This document shows, piece by piece, positions 22,526 through 33,685 of a stretch of 64,000 nt of DNA. Location of the stretch: assembly GCA_021234155.1 (NCBI GenBank), contig JAJEKV010000056.1, forward strand, positions 6,384,932-6,448,931. The letters run 5' to 3'. Numbering within the stretch: the stretch's first letter is position 1; every line of letters begins with the position of its first letter. Source of the stretch: Isoetes taiwanensis (Eukaryota; Streptophyta; Lycopodiopsida; Isoetales; Isoetaceae). The notes under the pieces are model-generated. The model made no database searches, was not told the origin of the DNA, and saw only the letters and a program-made list of their open reading frames with translations. Made by a program: the position numbers and the translations under genes.

Positions 22526-23839
22526 TGCGTGGCTTATGTTCATATCCCAAAAGAATTGAGGGGTAAGTTGGATGACAGGGCTCTAATAGCTTTTCTGGTC
22601 GGATATGATGAGGAATCCAAAGCATATAGGCTATATGACCCAGAGAAAAGAAAAATTCTAGTAAGTAGAGATGTTGTCTTTATAGAAGAGCAGTTGTACA
22701 AAGACTTCAAGAATGTGAACCTGCAGAAAAAGGATATGACAGAAAAGGTAGAAAAGCCAAGTTATAATCCTGAGTCTGATAGTGATGATGATGATGGAGA
22801 CACAGATAAATTAGTACAAAGGGACATCAGAATTAATGATTCTGTTCCAGGGGTTGTACAAGAAGGATACAATATTGTTAAACAAAGAAGGAGAATGTCT
22901 GAGGCAGAAAAGCTAAAAAAGGAACTAGCTGATAAAGGGATTAAAATCGATGAACATGGGAGAGAAGCTGGTGGAAAGAGTAGGAGATTAGAAACAATGG
23001 AAGAAGAAATGATACCTCATCTAATGACTGCACTGGAAGTTGATGTGCCACAAACGTATGAGGAGGCTGTGAATGATAAGAACAGCAAGTTTTGGCTAAA
23101 TGCCATGAATGAGGAAATGGAAGCATTCAGAAGAACAGAGACTTTTGAGGTAATAAACAGGCCGGAAAATAAAAATATTGTGGGAAATAAATGGATTTTT
23201 AAAATTAAAGAACTTCCAGATGGATCCAAGAAATACAAAGCAAGACTTGTTGCTCAAGGGTTCACACAGCAAAAAGGGGTTGATTATAATGACACCTATT
23301 CGCCAATAGTAAAATTATCAAGCATAAGAATTATGCTAGCATTGGCAAATGCAATGAACTGGGAAGTCCATCATATGGATGTCAGTACTGCATTTTTAAA
23401 TGCAGAGCTGGAGAAGGAGATTTATATGAAACCACCTCTGGGATTTGAAGAAAAGAATGATAAAATATGGAAATTGAAGAGGGCTGTGTACGGACTTAAA
23501 CAATCACCTCGAGCTTGGTATACTTGCATGGATACTTATCTGAAAGACCAAGGATTCATGAAAATGAACGGGGATGGAAACTTGTATATGTACAGGCAAC
23601 ATAGTAATTTCTGTCTCATTGCGCTCTATGTGGATGATTGTGTGATGTTTGCTAATAGTTTAGATTGTTTGGACGTGTGCAAAAGGATACTCAAATCTAG
23701 ATTCAAGATGACTGATCTGGGAAAGTTGAAGAAATTTTTGGGAATTAAGGTGTTCAGAAATCGAGATGAGAAAATTATAACTTTGAGTCAAGCAGATTAT
23801 ATACATGGAGTACTTGACAGGTTCAAGATGAAGGAATGA
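22526..23839 (+). pseudogene. copia reverse transcriptase
   Basis: The frame starts with the tail of integrase (AYVHIPKELRGKL, FLVGYDEESKAYRLYDP) and continues into the copia RT. Visible blocks are WIFKIKELPDGSKKYKARLV, HHMDVSTAFLNAELEKEIYM, VYGLKQSPRAWY and the catalytic LYVDDCVMF. It stops at 23837-23839 after FKMKE, where a frameshift separates it from RNase H. Confidence 0.92.
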
Positions 23840-23846
23840 ATGCAAT

Positions 23847-24613
23847 GTGGTGAGCACACCACTAGTTCCAGGACATAAAATCAGTAAAAGAATGTGCCCT
23901 GTAACAGTTGGAGAGATTGAGCATATGAAGAAAATCCCGTACAGAAGTTTAATAGGATGTTTGTTACATTTGTCAGGAGCCACAAGACCTGACATTGCTT
24001 TTGCAGTCAACTTGCTGAGTAGGTATAATAGCAATCCTGGGAGATCCCATTGGGCAGCAGCCAAACGCATTCTAAGGTATTTGAAAGGGACTGTAGATCA
24101 TGGCCTAACATTCAAAAATAGTGGTTATGATATTAATGGATTTGCAGATGCTGATTGGGGAGGAGATGCTGACCAAAGACACTCAACTTCAGGTTATATT
24201 GTAATGATTGGTAATAATCCAGTGAGCTGGAAATGTAAGAAACAGAATACAGTAGCACTATCTAGTGCAGAGGCTGAGTATACAGCTATAACCCTGGCAT
24301 CAAAAGAAATCGACTATTGGAAGAAGTTGGAATAAAAGATCATGAACCTACTGCTCTATGGTCAGACAGTGCAAGTGGAATTGCAATGACACAAAATCCT
24401 GTACTACATGAGAGGTCAAAGCACATTGAGATGAAGCAGCATTTTATTAGAGAATTGGTTCAGAAAAAGCTAATAGCAGTGAAGTATATTCAAACTGAAA
24501 GACAGTTAGCAGACATACTCACTAAGGCTCTTAGAGAGCCAAGATTTAACATGCTAAAAGAAATGATAAGTGTGCAGGAAGTAGAAAACAGTAATACTCT
24601 GATTCAAACTTAG
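23847..24613 (+). pseudogene. copia RNase H region, two frames
   Basis: The first frame (23847-24335) contains PYRSLIGCLLHLSGATRPDI, YLKGTVDHGL, DADWGGD and ALSSAEAEY, the copia RNase H signatures. A second frameshift near 24320 moves the end (WSDSASGIAM, KHIEMKQHFIRELVQ, QLADILTKAL) into another frame. Confidence 0.92.
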
Positions 24614-24649
24614 AAACGCAAGCAGAGATCCAGATCAGAGATATTCAAT

Positions 24650-24659
24650 GAAGGGGAAG
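24650..24659 (+). other. Polypurine tract
   Basis: GAAGGGGAAG lies immediately before the 3' LTR and would prime plus-strand synthesis. Confidence 0.85.
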
Positions 24660-25125
24660 TGTTGAAGATGTAAGACCATTGCAAGTTTGTGTTCATTGAA
24701 TATCTAAGGTAAATATCTAAGGTAATGGTCAATGGTTATTCGATCCTAGGTAATGGGTCGATGGTTATCTGGTTATCCGGCAATATAAACTAAGAATGTA
24801 TTTTTGGATAACCCTAGAGCATAGCTCGGTGAACAGTGTCACCGGCCAGGTGGATCTACAAGCTATCATCTAGCAACCGCCTAGATGATCGAATGGACAG
24901 GATATTGGGATTGCCGGAATTCCGTGGTCCCTAAGAATGTATAAACAGAAATTCGTTATGTACAGACATACACAGGTTGAATGAATTGAGTTTGAAGTTC
25001 CGACCTATGCATATGATTTGTCTACTGATACTTTCGAATATTTGAATGTCTAGCTTTGCTTTTAGTGTGTGACATTGTTTAGTAGAAGTTGTCTTAGCTA
25101 ATATAAGATCAAAGTTAATCCTACA
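24660..25125 (+). repeat. copia 3' LTR
   Basis: 466 bp with TG...CA ends. It contains the 22-bp segment absent from the 5' LTR and is followed by the target duplication TTTGT. Confidence 0.92.
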
Positions 25126-25269
25126 TTTGTGATGGTTTTCACGCTAATGTTTGTTAGTGTCTTATTTGTATAAGACTACAAATAAGACACTGTAGTGTGA
25201 AAGCAACTTATATATGTGTGTCTTATTTTTTGCTTTGGAGACAGCCATATTTTAAGACGTCGTGGGAAA

Positions 25270-26230
25270 AGGCCCTTAATATGATATGATATGATATGAA
25301 TTTATCAAGCCAATTAGGCCCTCAGGCCTCTATGGCAAAACCATTACAAAAGTTTGAGTAAAATCTAAGCGCACTAATCCAAGGCGCTATTTATATCAAA
25401 GTTAAGCATTAAATTATATAGATCAATTATGTCTGCTCTCTCCTTCCAAACATCTTGAATGTATGTGCTTAAAGTATGTGGTGATACTGCAAAAAGATCT
25501 CTTAAAGTGTTATGTTTTTCCCTTATATGTTCATAGGAGGAACATTCCATAAATGTATGACGTTCTGATTCTGGCACCGGTTCAAAGCATCCAACACAAT
25601 ACCTTTCGTGCAAAGGCGTCCCATACCACCTACATGTCTCAATGTGCAAACGGTGAGAAGAAAGCCTCAATTGAGAGATATACATCCGGTTCCTGCGGCT
25701 AATATGTGACATCAAATAATTTTGTTCCTTGTAATCCTGTAGAGAATTAATCTCAGCTAGGTAGAATTGTTTCTTTGTATTACCGGTATCCCCAATCTTC
25801 CATAGCTTGCTCAGTGCTCTTTCTGTCACAAAAGCTCTTATCTCTGAATATTTTTCCGAATCTGGCCAGGTATTCAAGCCAAGCCATTTTTCTGCCCATT
25901 TCAAGGCATCGGCATACCAGCCTTTATTTTTAGATTGCTGCAATGCCATATAGGGGAGCCTATCCTGCTCCATTGCCAAAACTCTGTTTATATAAGTGAT
26001 CGTTCTAATCAAAGCTTCAACTTCTAGAGGTAATAGACCTGTCTCGGCAAGCAGCATGCAATATGGAGTCTGAGGCTTAACTCCAAGTTCAAGGAGCAAA
26101 AATCTTTTCTGGACCTGTTCTATTTTATTCCAACCTCTGAGAGAAAGCCCAGGGCCCCAAATTGGGCAACCATAAAGAACAACAGGCCTTACCTGAAATC
26201 CAAAAAGCAGTCTCCGAATATTACTGCCTC
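25270..26230 (-). mobile_element. LINE ORF2 3' portion with ATATC-repeat tail
   Basis: On the minus strand, 26230-26100 reads VVLYGCPIWGPGLSL, the end of a LINE reverse transcriptase. It is followed by a 241-residue frame (26099-25374) with a C-terminal zinc motif CVGCFEPVPESERHTFMEC. The 3' end (25277-25297) is a short TATCA repeat rather than poly(A), as in some I/Jockey-type LINEs. The RT core is missing, so the copy is 5'-truncated. A -1 shift or stop lies near 26100. Confidence 0.75.
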
Positions 26231-26382
26231 TATGGGCATAATTTCAACAAAAAGTCTATTTTACGTTTTTATAAAAAGAAGCTCCCCTAACATGGCACAA
26301 AAGACCCACAAGGTGTCACAAGTTATAATAATACGTAACAAGGTGCTGCGCATGGAGGGTTGCCCTCTAATGGCCTGAGGGT

Positions 26383-27600
26383 GTGTTTGCTTGGTTTTTA
26401 TTTTGTTGTTTTTGTTGTTGCCTCGGTCTCGATCTAAATTGTGCCAGAGCTGATGCAATGCCATCAATAATTGCAAAACTCTATGGTGATGATGACTATG
26501 AGAGTCTAGTCTCCACAGGAGGGGGTGACTATGTGACCACCATGTCCTTAAAAACTCCCTTAAAGACCTACCCTGTCATAGTAGACACTGGTAGTGATCT
26601 AGTCTGGCTCCAATGCAAACCCTGTGATATATGCTTTAAGCAAACTGACCCCATCTTTGACCCCCCAAGCTTCAAGCACTTACTCAACTAGACAATGTTC
26701 TGACTCCATGTGTAAGGCATTGCAAAATAAGGCATGCAACCCAGATTGCACCTATGCATATGCATATGCATATGCATATACGTATACATATGGAGATGGA
26801 TCAGGTAGCAGGGGCACTTTATCTTTATAATCAATTACTTTATCCACTATAGATGGCGTGAAAAAGAAGGTCAATGATTTTGCTTTTGGTTGTGGTCATA
26901 GAAACAAGGGATCATTTGGTGATGCAGTAGAGTTTATAGGCTTGGGAAGAGATCCCCTCTCTTTGGTGTCACAATTAGGGTCTTTGTTTGGTAACCAATT
27001 CTCCTATTGTTTAGTCCCATGGTTAGACTCTCCTAGCATCACTTCTTTGTACTTGGGGTCAGGTCCTCAAGATGGCCTTGAGTTTTCTTACACTCCTCTT
27101 ATCACCAACCCTATGCTTGAGACATTTTACTTTGTTCAATTCCTTGATATCTCTGTTGCAAGGCGCCATCTCAACATTCCTAAAGGCACCTTTGACATCC
27201 AATCTGATGGCACATGTGGTATGATCTTTGATAGTGGGACCACCGTCAGCCTCATTGATGATGCTGCTTACTCTCGCGTCTTGAAGGCTTTTGGCAGTAG
27301 GATTCTCTTCCTAAGGTGGATGGATCTTCTATTGGACTTGATCTTTGCTATGATGTCTCCAAGGCAAAGTGTAGAAAGATCCCTTTTCCTAGTCTCACAT
27401 TCCATTTCCAAGATGCAGAATAGGATCTTCCTCTTGACAACTATTTTGTCGTTGCAAATGATGCTGGAACAATCCTCTACCTAGCCATGTCATCTACCAA
27501 TATTGGTATTAACATCTTTGGTAACATTCAACAACTGAACTTTCGCATTAATTATGATTTAGATAATGACCAGCTTGGCTTTGCAGCTATCAAGTGCTAG
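26383..27600 (+). pseudogene. Nepenthesin-type aspartic protease pseudogene (A1B family)
   Basis: The relic is intronless. It opens with a hydrophobic signal-like start (residues 4-20) and the first active site VDTGSDLVWLQCKPC (Asp at residue 68). A frameshift follows near 26670, and the second block carries cysteine pairs typical of plant nepenthesin/CDR1 proteases. There the coding was expanded by an ATGCAT/ATATGC microsatellite into a YAYAYAY tract. A TAA at 26828-26830 interrupts the frame before FAFGCGHRNKGSF. The second active site FDSGTT is intact at 27227-27244. A frameshift near 27287 and an in-frame TAG after DAE near 27420 follow. The end NYDLDNDQLGFAAIKC matches the family C-terminus. 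Active proteases of this type are secreted. This copy has at least two frameshifts and two stops. Confidence 0.85.
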
Positions 27601-27603
27601 CCA

Positions 27604-28373
27604 AGTCATTAACGCATCGTCGGTGCAAGTTGTTAAAATTATCAAAATCGTTGGTAGATGATGTATGAGATTTTATTATATATGATGAATGTTTTATACC
27701 TTTGCTTTTCAAGATAAGGTTAAATTGAAAAAGATAGGACTTTGAGTAAATAAGAAGGTATGGGCATGCCTCATGAATAAAAAAAGAAAGAGAGAGGGCC
27801 TTCCCTTGTGTGTGTGTGTGTAAGAGCTACCATAGATTCACTAGGCTTTCTCCTATCTCTATGCATATGTTTGTAAATCCCATTTGCTTTGTATAGTTCA
27901 ACTTTGTGGATGATTAGAATCACACTTTTGATTTGAAGCAAGATATAACTTAGGTGTAACATCTATCTAGAGATGCAATAAGATATATAAGAATAGTATT
28001 TGATAGGGTTGAATTGAATTGAGACTTCTTGGTAAGTTTTCGTCATGTTGCCCAGCTGAATGGTGTAAATAAGGAAGATTAAGCTTAAATGCCTTCTACT
28101 GGACAGTCTTCGGATCTTGTGATACAATGGTGTAATCTTTCTAAACTGGTTTTATGGCAGTATAAAAACTTCTACAGGTAAACTGAAAATGGAATGTTTG
28201 ACCCTTCAGCAAAAGATTTCGCATATATTATGCAAAACGCCATTTGAACATCTTGTTATCAGCTTAAAAAATTGCTACCTCTGAAAAATGGAGGTGTATA
28301 AAAGGCACTAGGAAAATTGCCTGCACTGTTGGGGGGGAAATGTCAAGAAGCAAAAAATTGCAAGGGCATATCC
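27604..28373. other. Spacer, nothing recognised
   Basis: Only short AT-rich frames are present, plus a GT dinucleotide run at 27808-27821. No further exon of the flanking relics was found. Confidence 0.4.
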
Positions 28374-29466
28374 TCAAATGTATCTATTGGTGTCCAAAGG
28401 AGTGATCTCATCCTGAGCAGGAAGCTCTTCGCCACCCCAAAAGAATGTGGCAACAAATCCCCATGCTAAGCATAAAATGCTACCAGTAAGGCCACCAATC
28501 TCAAGGTATAAGGAAGTAAAGAACAAAAGGATGCTTGCAACCCTCTACCCCCTTCAAGCTTCCCACGTGGCAGGAGATTGAGGGATGTTATAACCATGCC
28601 TAACAATATACTCATGTATCAGTGTTTGAATAAAATGAAATAACAACATAGCACTTTATAAAACTTACAACATTAACTCACCAAGGAGACCTGCAAAAGC
28701 TAGAGGATCAATAGGGAGACCAAGGCCTTCTACAGCTTGTGGCAGAACATTACCCAGCTCATCAGTATAGGGGCCAATCAAATATTGTATAAAGGAGACT
28801 AATGGATTATTATAAAAAAATTGTGGTCTTATCTACCTGCAAATAAGTGATCAGAATTACAAAAGGGTATGAAATTGGGCATCACAGAAGATTCAGCAAG
28901 TGTTTAAGTACTTACAAGGCATTGTCTCTGCCATTTAAACTCTCGCCAAGCCAAAATCAAGCCAAAATGCCACTGCTGCTAACAAGAATGAGGTAACAAA
29001 TGCACTTGTGGTTCGAGCAGCGGCAATATCAAAAAGTGCCTTGCGACTGGGTAGAAGCGACTCAAAGTTGTTCACTACCTCTAGGCAACCAGTTCAATTG
29101 GAAGGTATAAGGAAAGGTGGGCTGAGCTTGACCTTGTAGTGTGAAGCTGTCCACCTTGTTGCAGTCTGCATAGATGTAAATATTCAGAAGTTGAAACAGA
29201 TAAGAATGTTGTGCCTCGCAAAATACTGGCATAGGACATACCTCTGAAACAATAAGAATAGTGATGAAACCGCCAAAAAGAGACAAAACATTAGCAACAT
29301 AATCATCAAATGTTGCATTTGGCATTAAAAAGAGGCCACTCATGATAGCGATAGTCCCTATAGTTGTCACACCAAGAAGAATTGCAGAGAGATATCCACC
29401 AAATGTGCTGAGAGAGTTAGTTTCAAATTGAAGATCTATCTCTGCCTTTGGTTGTACAAGACACAC
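28374..29466 (-). pseudogene. EGY3-like membrane metalloprotease homologue, 3' exons, pseudogene
   Basis: Four exon-like pieces keep their splice sites: 29466-29242, 29165-28916, 28836-28682 and 28600-28374. They read, in order, EIDLQFETNSLSTFGGYLSA, FESLLPSRKALFDIAAARTT, FFYNNPLVSFIQ with GNVLPQAVEGLGLPIDPLAF, and ILCLAWGFVATFFWGGEELP. This is the C-terminal half of EGY3, a plastid S2P-like protein lacking the HExxH zinc site. Damage is clear: a TGA within the SNWTGC block of exon 2, a frameshift late in exon 2, a TAG at the start of exon 3, and a deletion in exon 4 removing about 18 residues before IGGLTGS. Retained introns show this is a DNA-level copy or decayed gene, not a retrocopy. N-terminal exons were not found. 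Confidence 0.8.
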
Positions 29467-29674
29467 CTGGAAAAGACAGCAATCTCTATGTCTTAGGCTT
29501 TACCATAACATACAGAATGTTGCACCCAAAGTTCTGCAGAGACTACAAATTCCATGACCGATGCATTGGAAACATTATAGCATATCCTAATCATAAGATC
29601 AATAATAAGATGCTGGAAAAAATGTTTCTATTAATTTTCATAAAGCTGACATTTAATCCTATTTACATATCACC

Positions 29675-29975
29675 CAGGCTCAAACATGACACGTGGCTCA
29701 AATATGCCACCCCTAGGCTCAAACATGCCATATAACAAGCCACCGAGGCTGAAACATGCCACCTAGGCTCAAAGACGGCACGTAGACTCATTAAACATGT
29801 CACATAGGCATATTTGAGCCTATTCAAACATGCCACCCGTAGGCTCAAACATGCCACGTAACGTGCCACCGAGGCTGAAACATGCTCAAACATGGCATGT
29901 GGCTCAAACATGCCACCCCAGGCTCAAAAATGACAAGTGGCTCAAGCATGCCACCCCATGCTCAAACATCCCGTT
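29675..29975. repeat. Minisatellite of GGCTCAAACATGCCAC units
   Basis: About a dozen imperfect 15-30 bp units built from CTCAAACATGCCAC, GAGGCTGAAACATGCC and similar variants are arranged head to tail. The open frames over it are repeat artefacts. Confidence 0.8.
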
Positions 29976-30123
29976 AACATTTGTAAGTAGTAGCAATAGA
30001 AGATTGGATAAATCCAGAATGTGAATTTGACTGCATACATGGCTTAGACATGTCAAAATTAGCTTAGGGACAAATTTTCATGACCATCACATAAAAAAAA
30101 GTCACCCAACAAATTAAAAAGTG

Positions 30124-30178
30124 CCAAACGTCGCTATAACAAAATACGTCGCGTGCACGTCGCATGCGACGTAAAATC
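30124..30178. repeat. ACGTC-rich block, possible CACTA subterminal repeat
   Basis: The block contains AACGTCGC, TACGTCGCGTGCACGTCGC and the 16-bp palindrome ACGTCGCATGCGACGT. The same palindrome recurs at about 47346-47361 in the right-hand ACGTC array. Preceding GCTATAACAAAA loosely resembles a CACTACAAGAAAA terminus. Confidence 0.4.
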
Positions 30179-30179
30179 G

Positions 30180-30735
30180 TATTATACTTTTTTGAAAATA
30201 CGTCCACATTTCTTCTTTCCTCATTCTTCCTCCCTAATTTCTGCCTCATTTCTTTCTCATGCTTTCTCATTTCTTTTCTCATTCTTTTCTTTTCCCATGC
30301 TTTCTCATTTCCATTCTTCTCATGCTTTCTCATTCCTCATTCTTTCCCCTCCCTTCCCTTATTTCTTTCTTCTCTTCCCTTCCTTATTCTTCATTGTCTT
30401 TCATTTCTTATTCTTCATTCTTTTTCATTTCATTTCTCCATTCTTCGTTTGTTTCTTATTCTTTATTCTTTTTCATTTCTTCCTCACTTTCCATTCGATC
30501 CTTTTATTTCCCTTCCCTCATTTCTTCCTTCTATTCTATTCCCTTCCCTTCTCTTATTTCCTCTTTTTTTCTTCATTCTTTCTTCTTGCTTCTCTTATTT
30601 TGTTCCCTTCTATTCTTTTATTTCTTCTCTTATTTCTTCCTCTTGTTTTATTTCTATCTCTTGTTTCCTATCCCCCCCCCCTTTTTTCCCTTTCTTTCTT
30701 CTTCGATCTTTTTCTTCTTTGTTCTTATTTTTCTA
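30180..30735. repeat. Polypyrimidine (TTTCTTCC/CATTCTT) tract
   Basis: For about 540 bp the plus strand is almost entirely C and T, built from TTTCTCATTC, TTCCC and TTCTTATTTC words. Three overlapping long plus-strand frames (243, 190 and 212 residues of S/F/L/H) are products of this bias, not genes. Confidence 0.85.
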
Positions 30736-30814
30736 GTGCTTTGTTACTTCTGTTGCAGCTTTCTATTACGATTTGGACCCGACAGGATCTTATGTGCATA
30801 CATCCTTCTTTTGG

Positions 30815-31205
30815 TAAGTATATTCCATGTAAAGGACCTGCAACACAACTCAACGAAGAAATTAAAACATTGTCCCCCCAATGATTTAAATTGGTAATAC
30901 CCAATCCCCCACCAAGATCAATGCCCTCTTTGAGAAGCTTATCAGCAGCAGAAGCTTGTTGGAATGCCAGTTCCTCTGTATATGTTATAACAACCTTCAA
31001 TGCATTGTCATATCTAGAAAGGGCAGATTAACAAGCTTTAAATCATCTATTTTTCTCTGTATCTTAATCAATTCCAATACTGAAAACTGATGCCCATAAG
31101 AAAAAAGGTTTAAGATCTCATTCTTACTTTTTGAGGCGGTTCAAAAAGATTTTGGCAAGCTCCACGGATGTCATCTGCTGGGTCCTGAGAAGGACTCTGA
31201 GCTTA
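30815..31205 (-). pseudogene. Amidase-signature enzyme, N-terminal exon relics
   Basis: Three exon pieces with splice sites are visible on the minus strand. They read TSVELAKIFLNRLKK (ending 31128, GTAAGA donor), YDNALKVVITYTEELAFQQA with ASAADKLLKEGIDL (31013-30913), and GPLHGI (from 30837 after TTGCAG). These match the N-terminal third of the amidase-signature family (GatA-like), where GPLHGIP precedes the catalytic lysine loop. Coding similarity ends after GPLHGI, so the Ser-Ser-Lys catalytic core is missing. The relic adjoins the pyrimidine tract, which may mark the breakpoint. Confidence 0.65.
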
Positions 31206-31714
31206 GAAATACGTCAGAATGAAAATCAAAATTTAAAAATAGAAGGCAATAAGTGCAACAATATGATATCTATCGTGAGAACACTAAAGGGATAAAGTAA
31301 TCAGCCTAAATAATAGCTATTCGAAATGAAGAAAACAAGATTGCCTACTTCATTTATGAGTAGCACATATGATCCTAATTCCAGAATTTCCTATGTAAAT
31401 AATAGCCCAGCTCTCCCATGCATAAAAACTATTCCAGAGAGTTTACACCTGTAAAATTATCTTTCCATCTACAACATTACCCAACTTCTTACTGTTAAAA
31501 ATGCCAAATCAATTAGTGTCATTATCTGGTCTTTCCATCTTTTGTAGGATAGCTGAACTTTGTTTTGCTGGTTTTGCTATTCAGACTCGGATCAAATGCA
31601 AGGATAGGTTGGTAATAGAGACCTCCATCAAAAAATCCAACAATGTTTCTTATTATTTGAAAAGCTGCACATGCATTTTATTTTTATAGTTTTAAGTAGG
31701 TTAAAAAAATTGAT

Positions 31715-32310
31715 GGAGTAGCTTGTTCAAGGGCACGGGTCGGCTCCACCTAGAGTGGAGAGGACCATATACCTGAGTTCGAAGTCCACTTTCACTACAA
31801 TCATAAATTTTTCCTAGGTTAAGGAGTGGCTTGTTCAAGGGTACGATCGGCTCCACCTAGAGTGGAGAGGACCACGTACCCGGGTTCAAGTCCACTTCCA
31901 GTTCCACTTGTTATTTTTTAGGTTTAAAATAAAATTGTAGTGGCGTGTTCAAGGGCACGGTCGGCTCCACCTCGAGCGGAGAGGACCAGGTGTCCGGGCC
32001 CAAATCCACTTTTCTTCTCATTCTTAGGTAGAGGTGGCTACGTCAAGGACATGGTCGGCTCCACCACGAGTGGGGAGGACCAGATGTTCGGGCCTTAGTT
32101 CATATTTATTGTCAGTTTTAGGTAGAGGTAACTAGGGCAAGGACATGGTCGGCTCCACCATGAGTGGAGGGGGCCAGATGTTCGGGCCCTAGTCCCACAT
32201 TTCTTTTTTTTTTTTTAGGTAGAGGTGGCTAGGGAAAGGGCATGGTCGGCTCCACTATGAGTGGAGAGGACCACATGTTCGGGTCCTAATCATACTCTAG
32301 TCTAGTCCAG
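31715..32310 (+). repeat. Six-unit tandem array of tRNA-like sequences
   Basis: Units start at about 31715, 31823, 31938, 32031, 32124 and 32222 (93-115 bp apart). Each begins GTGGCTTGTTCAAGGGCA or a variant (A-box-like). A conserved hairpin follows (GGCTCCAC-loop-GTGGAG) with GAGGACCA. Then comes a B-box-like GGGTTCAAGTCC or decayed GGGCCCTAGTCC, and the unit ends in a T-rich tail (TTTTTT or similar) and TTAGGT. The first three units keep the best B boxes. The layout resembles tRNA-derived SINE heads, each with its own pol III-style T terminator, in direct tandem. No canonical cloverleaf forms, so these are not functional tRNAs. Confidence 0.7.
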
Positions 32311-32394
32311 CCGATCTAACCTAGACTATCTAGCTTATTCCATCAGTCCAAAGCCTCCTCTATTATCTAGCCAAATCTAGCTTTTGATCCGAGT

Positions 32395-32810
32395 AAGGGT
32401 CTATTCGCACCCATGGTTAAGTTTAGTTAAGTTATTTTTATCGTTAAGTTAACACTAACTGGATGATTCCCTTCACACCAAAGCTAGTTAAAAAAATAGG
32501 TTAGGCTAACTTAATGTAATACTATTTCGCACTAAAAACTTTGGTTAAAAAATAACTTAACTAGTTAACTAAATTATGTCTAGTTAAGTTAGCCAAGGGC
32601 ATAATAAATTATAAGCACAATTAATTAAACTTAAAGTGATCTCTATGGGGTGATTTAACTTTTAGTGCTAATTTCTAATTTAGTTAACTTTTAGTTAATT
32701 TTGCTAACTAATCCGAACAAGGTGCGAAGACAAGTTTAGTTAGTGTTTTTCGTTAAAAAAGTTAACTAAATTTCTTAACTATCTCTCTCTTTTTTTTTTT
32801 TTTTTTTTTG
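32395..32810. repeat. TTAACTA-rich AT segment, possible MITE
   Basis: GTTAACTAG/TTAGTTAAC words recur in both orientations, with CGCACC near the left and GGTGCGAA near the right (about 32409 and 32719), suggesting a decayed inverted-repeat element. A T-run occupies about 32790-32809. Confidence 0.4.
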
Positions 32811-32819
32811 TGGTGTGGG

Positions 32820-33680
32820 ATAAGGTATTAGTCGCCATAGGGCGTGTTATAAGTAATGATTATATGGTCTACATACATGTTTGATATTGTCGTATTATGT
32901 TGCATTTACTTTGTGCATGCTTGGCTTTTGTATTTATTATTTTGTTTTGTTTGTAGGCATAAAAATGGCCTCGATGGGAAGACGATGCTTAGTGAAATTA
33001 GGCGCATACTCATCAATCAAATATGCGCACAGACCGACCCGGATAGGCATATGCAAACTGATGAGTGAATTAACCATTTTGTAGCGTCAGTTGAGAAAGA
33101 ATGTCGGTCTGAATTATGTGGGAGGTGGCCAGAGCATGAGTCTGAGTTGCAAGATATGATGAGAAAGAACTAAAAGTCTTGGGTTTGCAATCCTGAGCCA
33201 GAATTGAGGACACTACTTAAGTATAAAGTGCCACTTATGAGCCGGCCCATGCTGAGGCATACGTGGGACGATGGGCTAATTCGTGGCGAAGTGCAAAGGT
33301 CCGACGCAAAGATCACAAGATGGCCGATGCTTGGTCTCAAAAGATGAACAGGTGAAAGAGTTAGATAGTCTTATCCACGGTAGGAGCTCTATTGGTGCAG
33401 GGGCTAGATTATCATTGCATGCTGATGATAAATGTGCTGCATTTATTGATAGCATTCCTGTGGATATTGTAAACGTTGTAAAGTGCATTGGTAGTAAACA
33501 AGACTGCCAGATATACCAAATCCAGATCTTGGGAACCCTGTACTTTAATGCAGATGACTATTATACTGGCATTGTGTGGAGAGGCCAAGATAGAGCCGCA
33601 TCATGGTTGTTGGCTGACAAGTATATCCGTTTCAAGAGCCCAAGTCCAGCACTGGCCACACCCCTTGGACTTGCCCCTGA
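32820..33680 (+). other. Degenerate coding-like region, probably transposon-derived
   Basis: Discontinuous readings such as LLKYKVPLMSRPMLRHTWDD and a 171-residue frame at 33283-33798 (ARLSLHADDKCAAFIDSIP, GTLYFNADDYYTGIVWRG) suggest an old coding region. No family could be named. The last third of the frame crosses into the LTR at 33686. Confidence 0.3.
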
Positions 33681-33685
33681 GGTCT

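Larger units (their letters stand above)
19698..25125 (+). mobile_element. Ty1/copia retrotransposon, integrase replaced by foreign insert
   Basis: LTRs (19698-20141 and 24660-25125) start TGTTGAAG and end CTACA, and an exact 5-bp duplication TTTGT flanks the element (19693-19697, 25126-25130). A primer site, gag with two zinc knuckles, protease, reverse transcriptase and RNase H are present in copia order. The span that should hold integrase contains instead an end fragment of the 8046-type DNA transposon (21326-22525). Two frameshifts near 23839 and 24320 also break pol. By eye the LTRs differ at about five positions plus a 22-bp indel, so insertion is fairly recent. Confidence 0.95.

Noticed and set aside
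30153-30897. Three long overlapping plus-strand open frames (190-243 residues)
   Set aside because: They consist almost wholly of S, F, L, H and P encoded by a C/T-only tract, and all three frames are open, so they are compositional.
31715-32310. CRISPR-like array
   Set aside because: Units are diverged, the intervals are not unique spacers of constant size, and the setting is plant nuclear DNA. tRNA-like motifs explain the repeats better.
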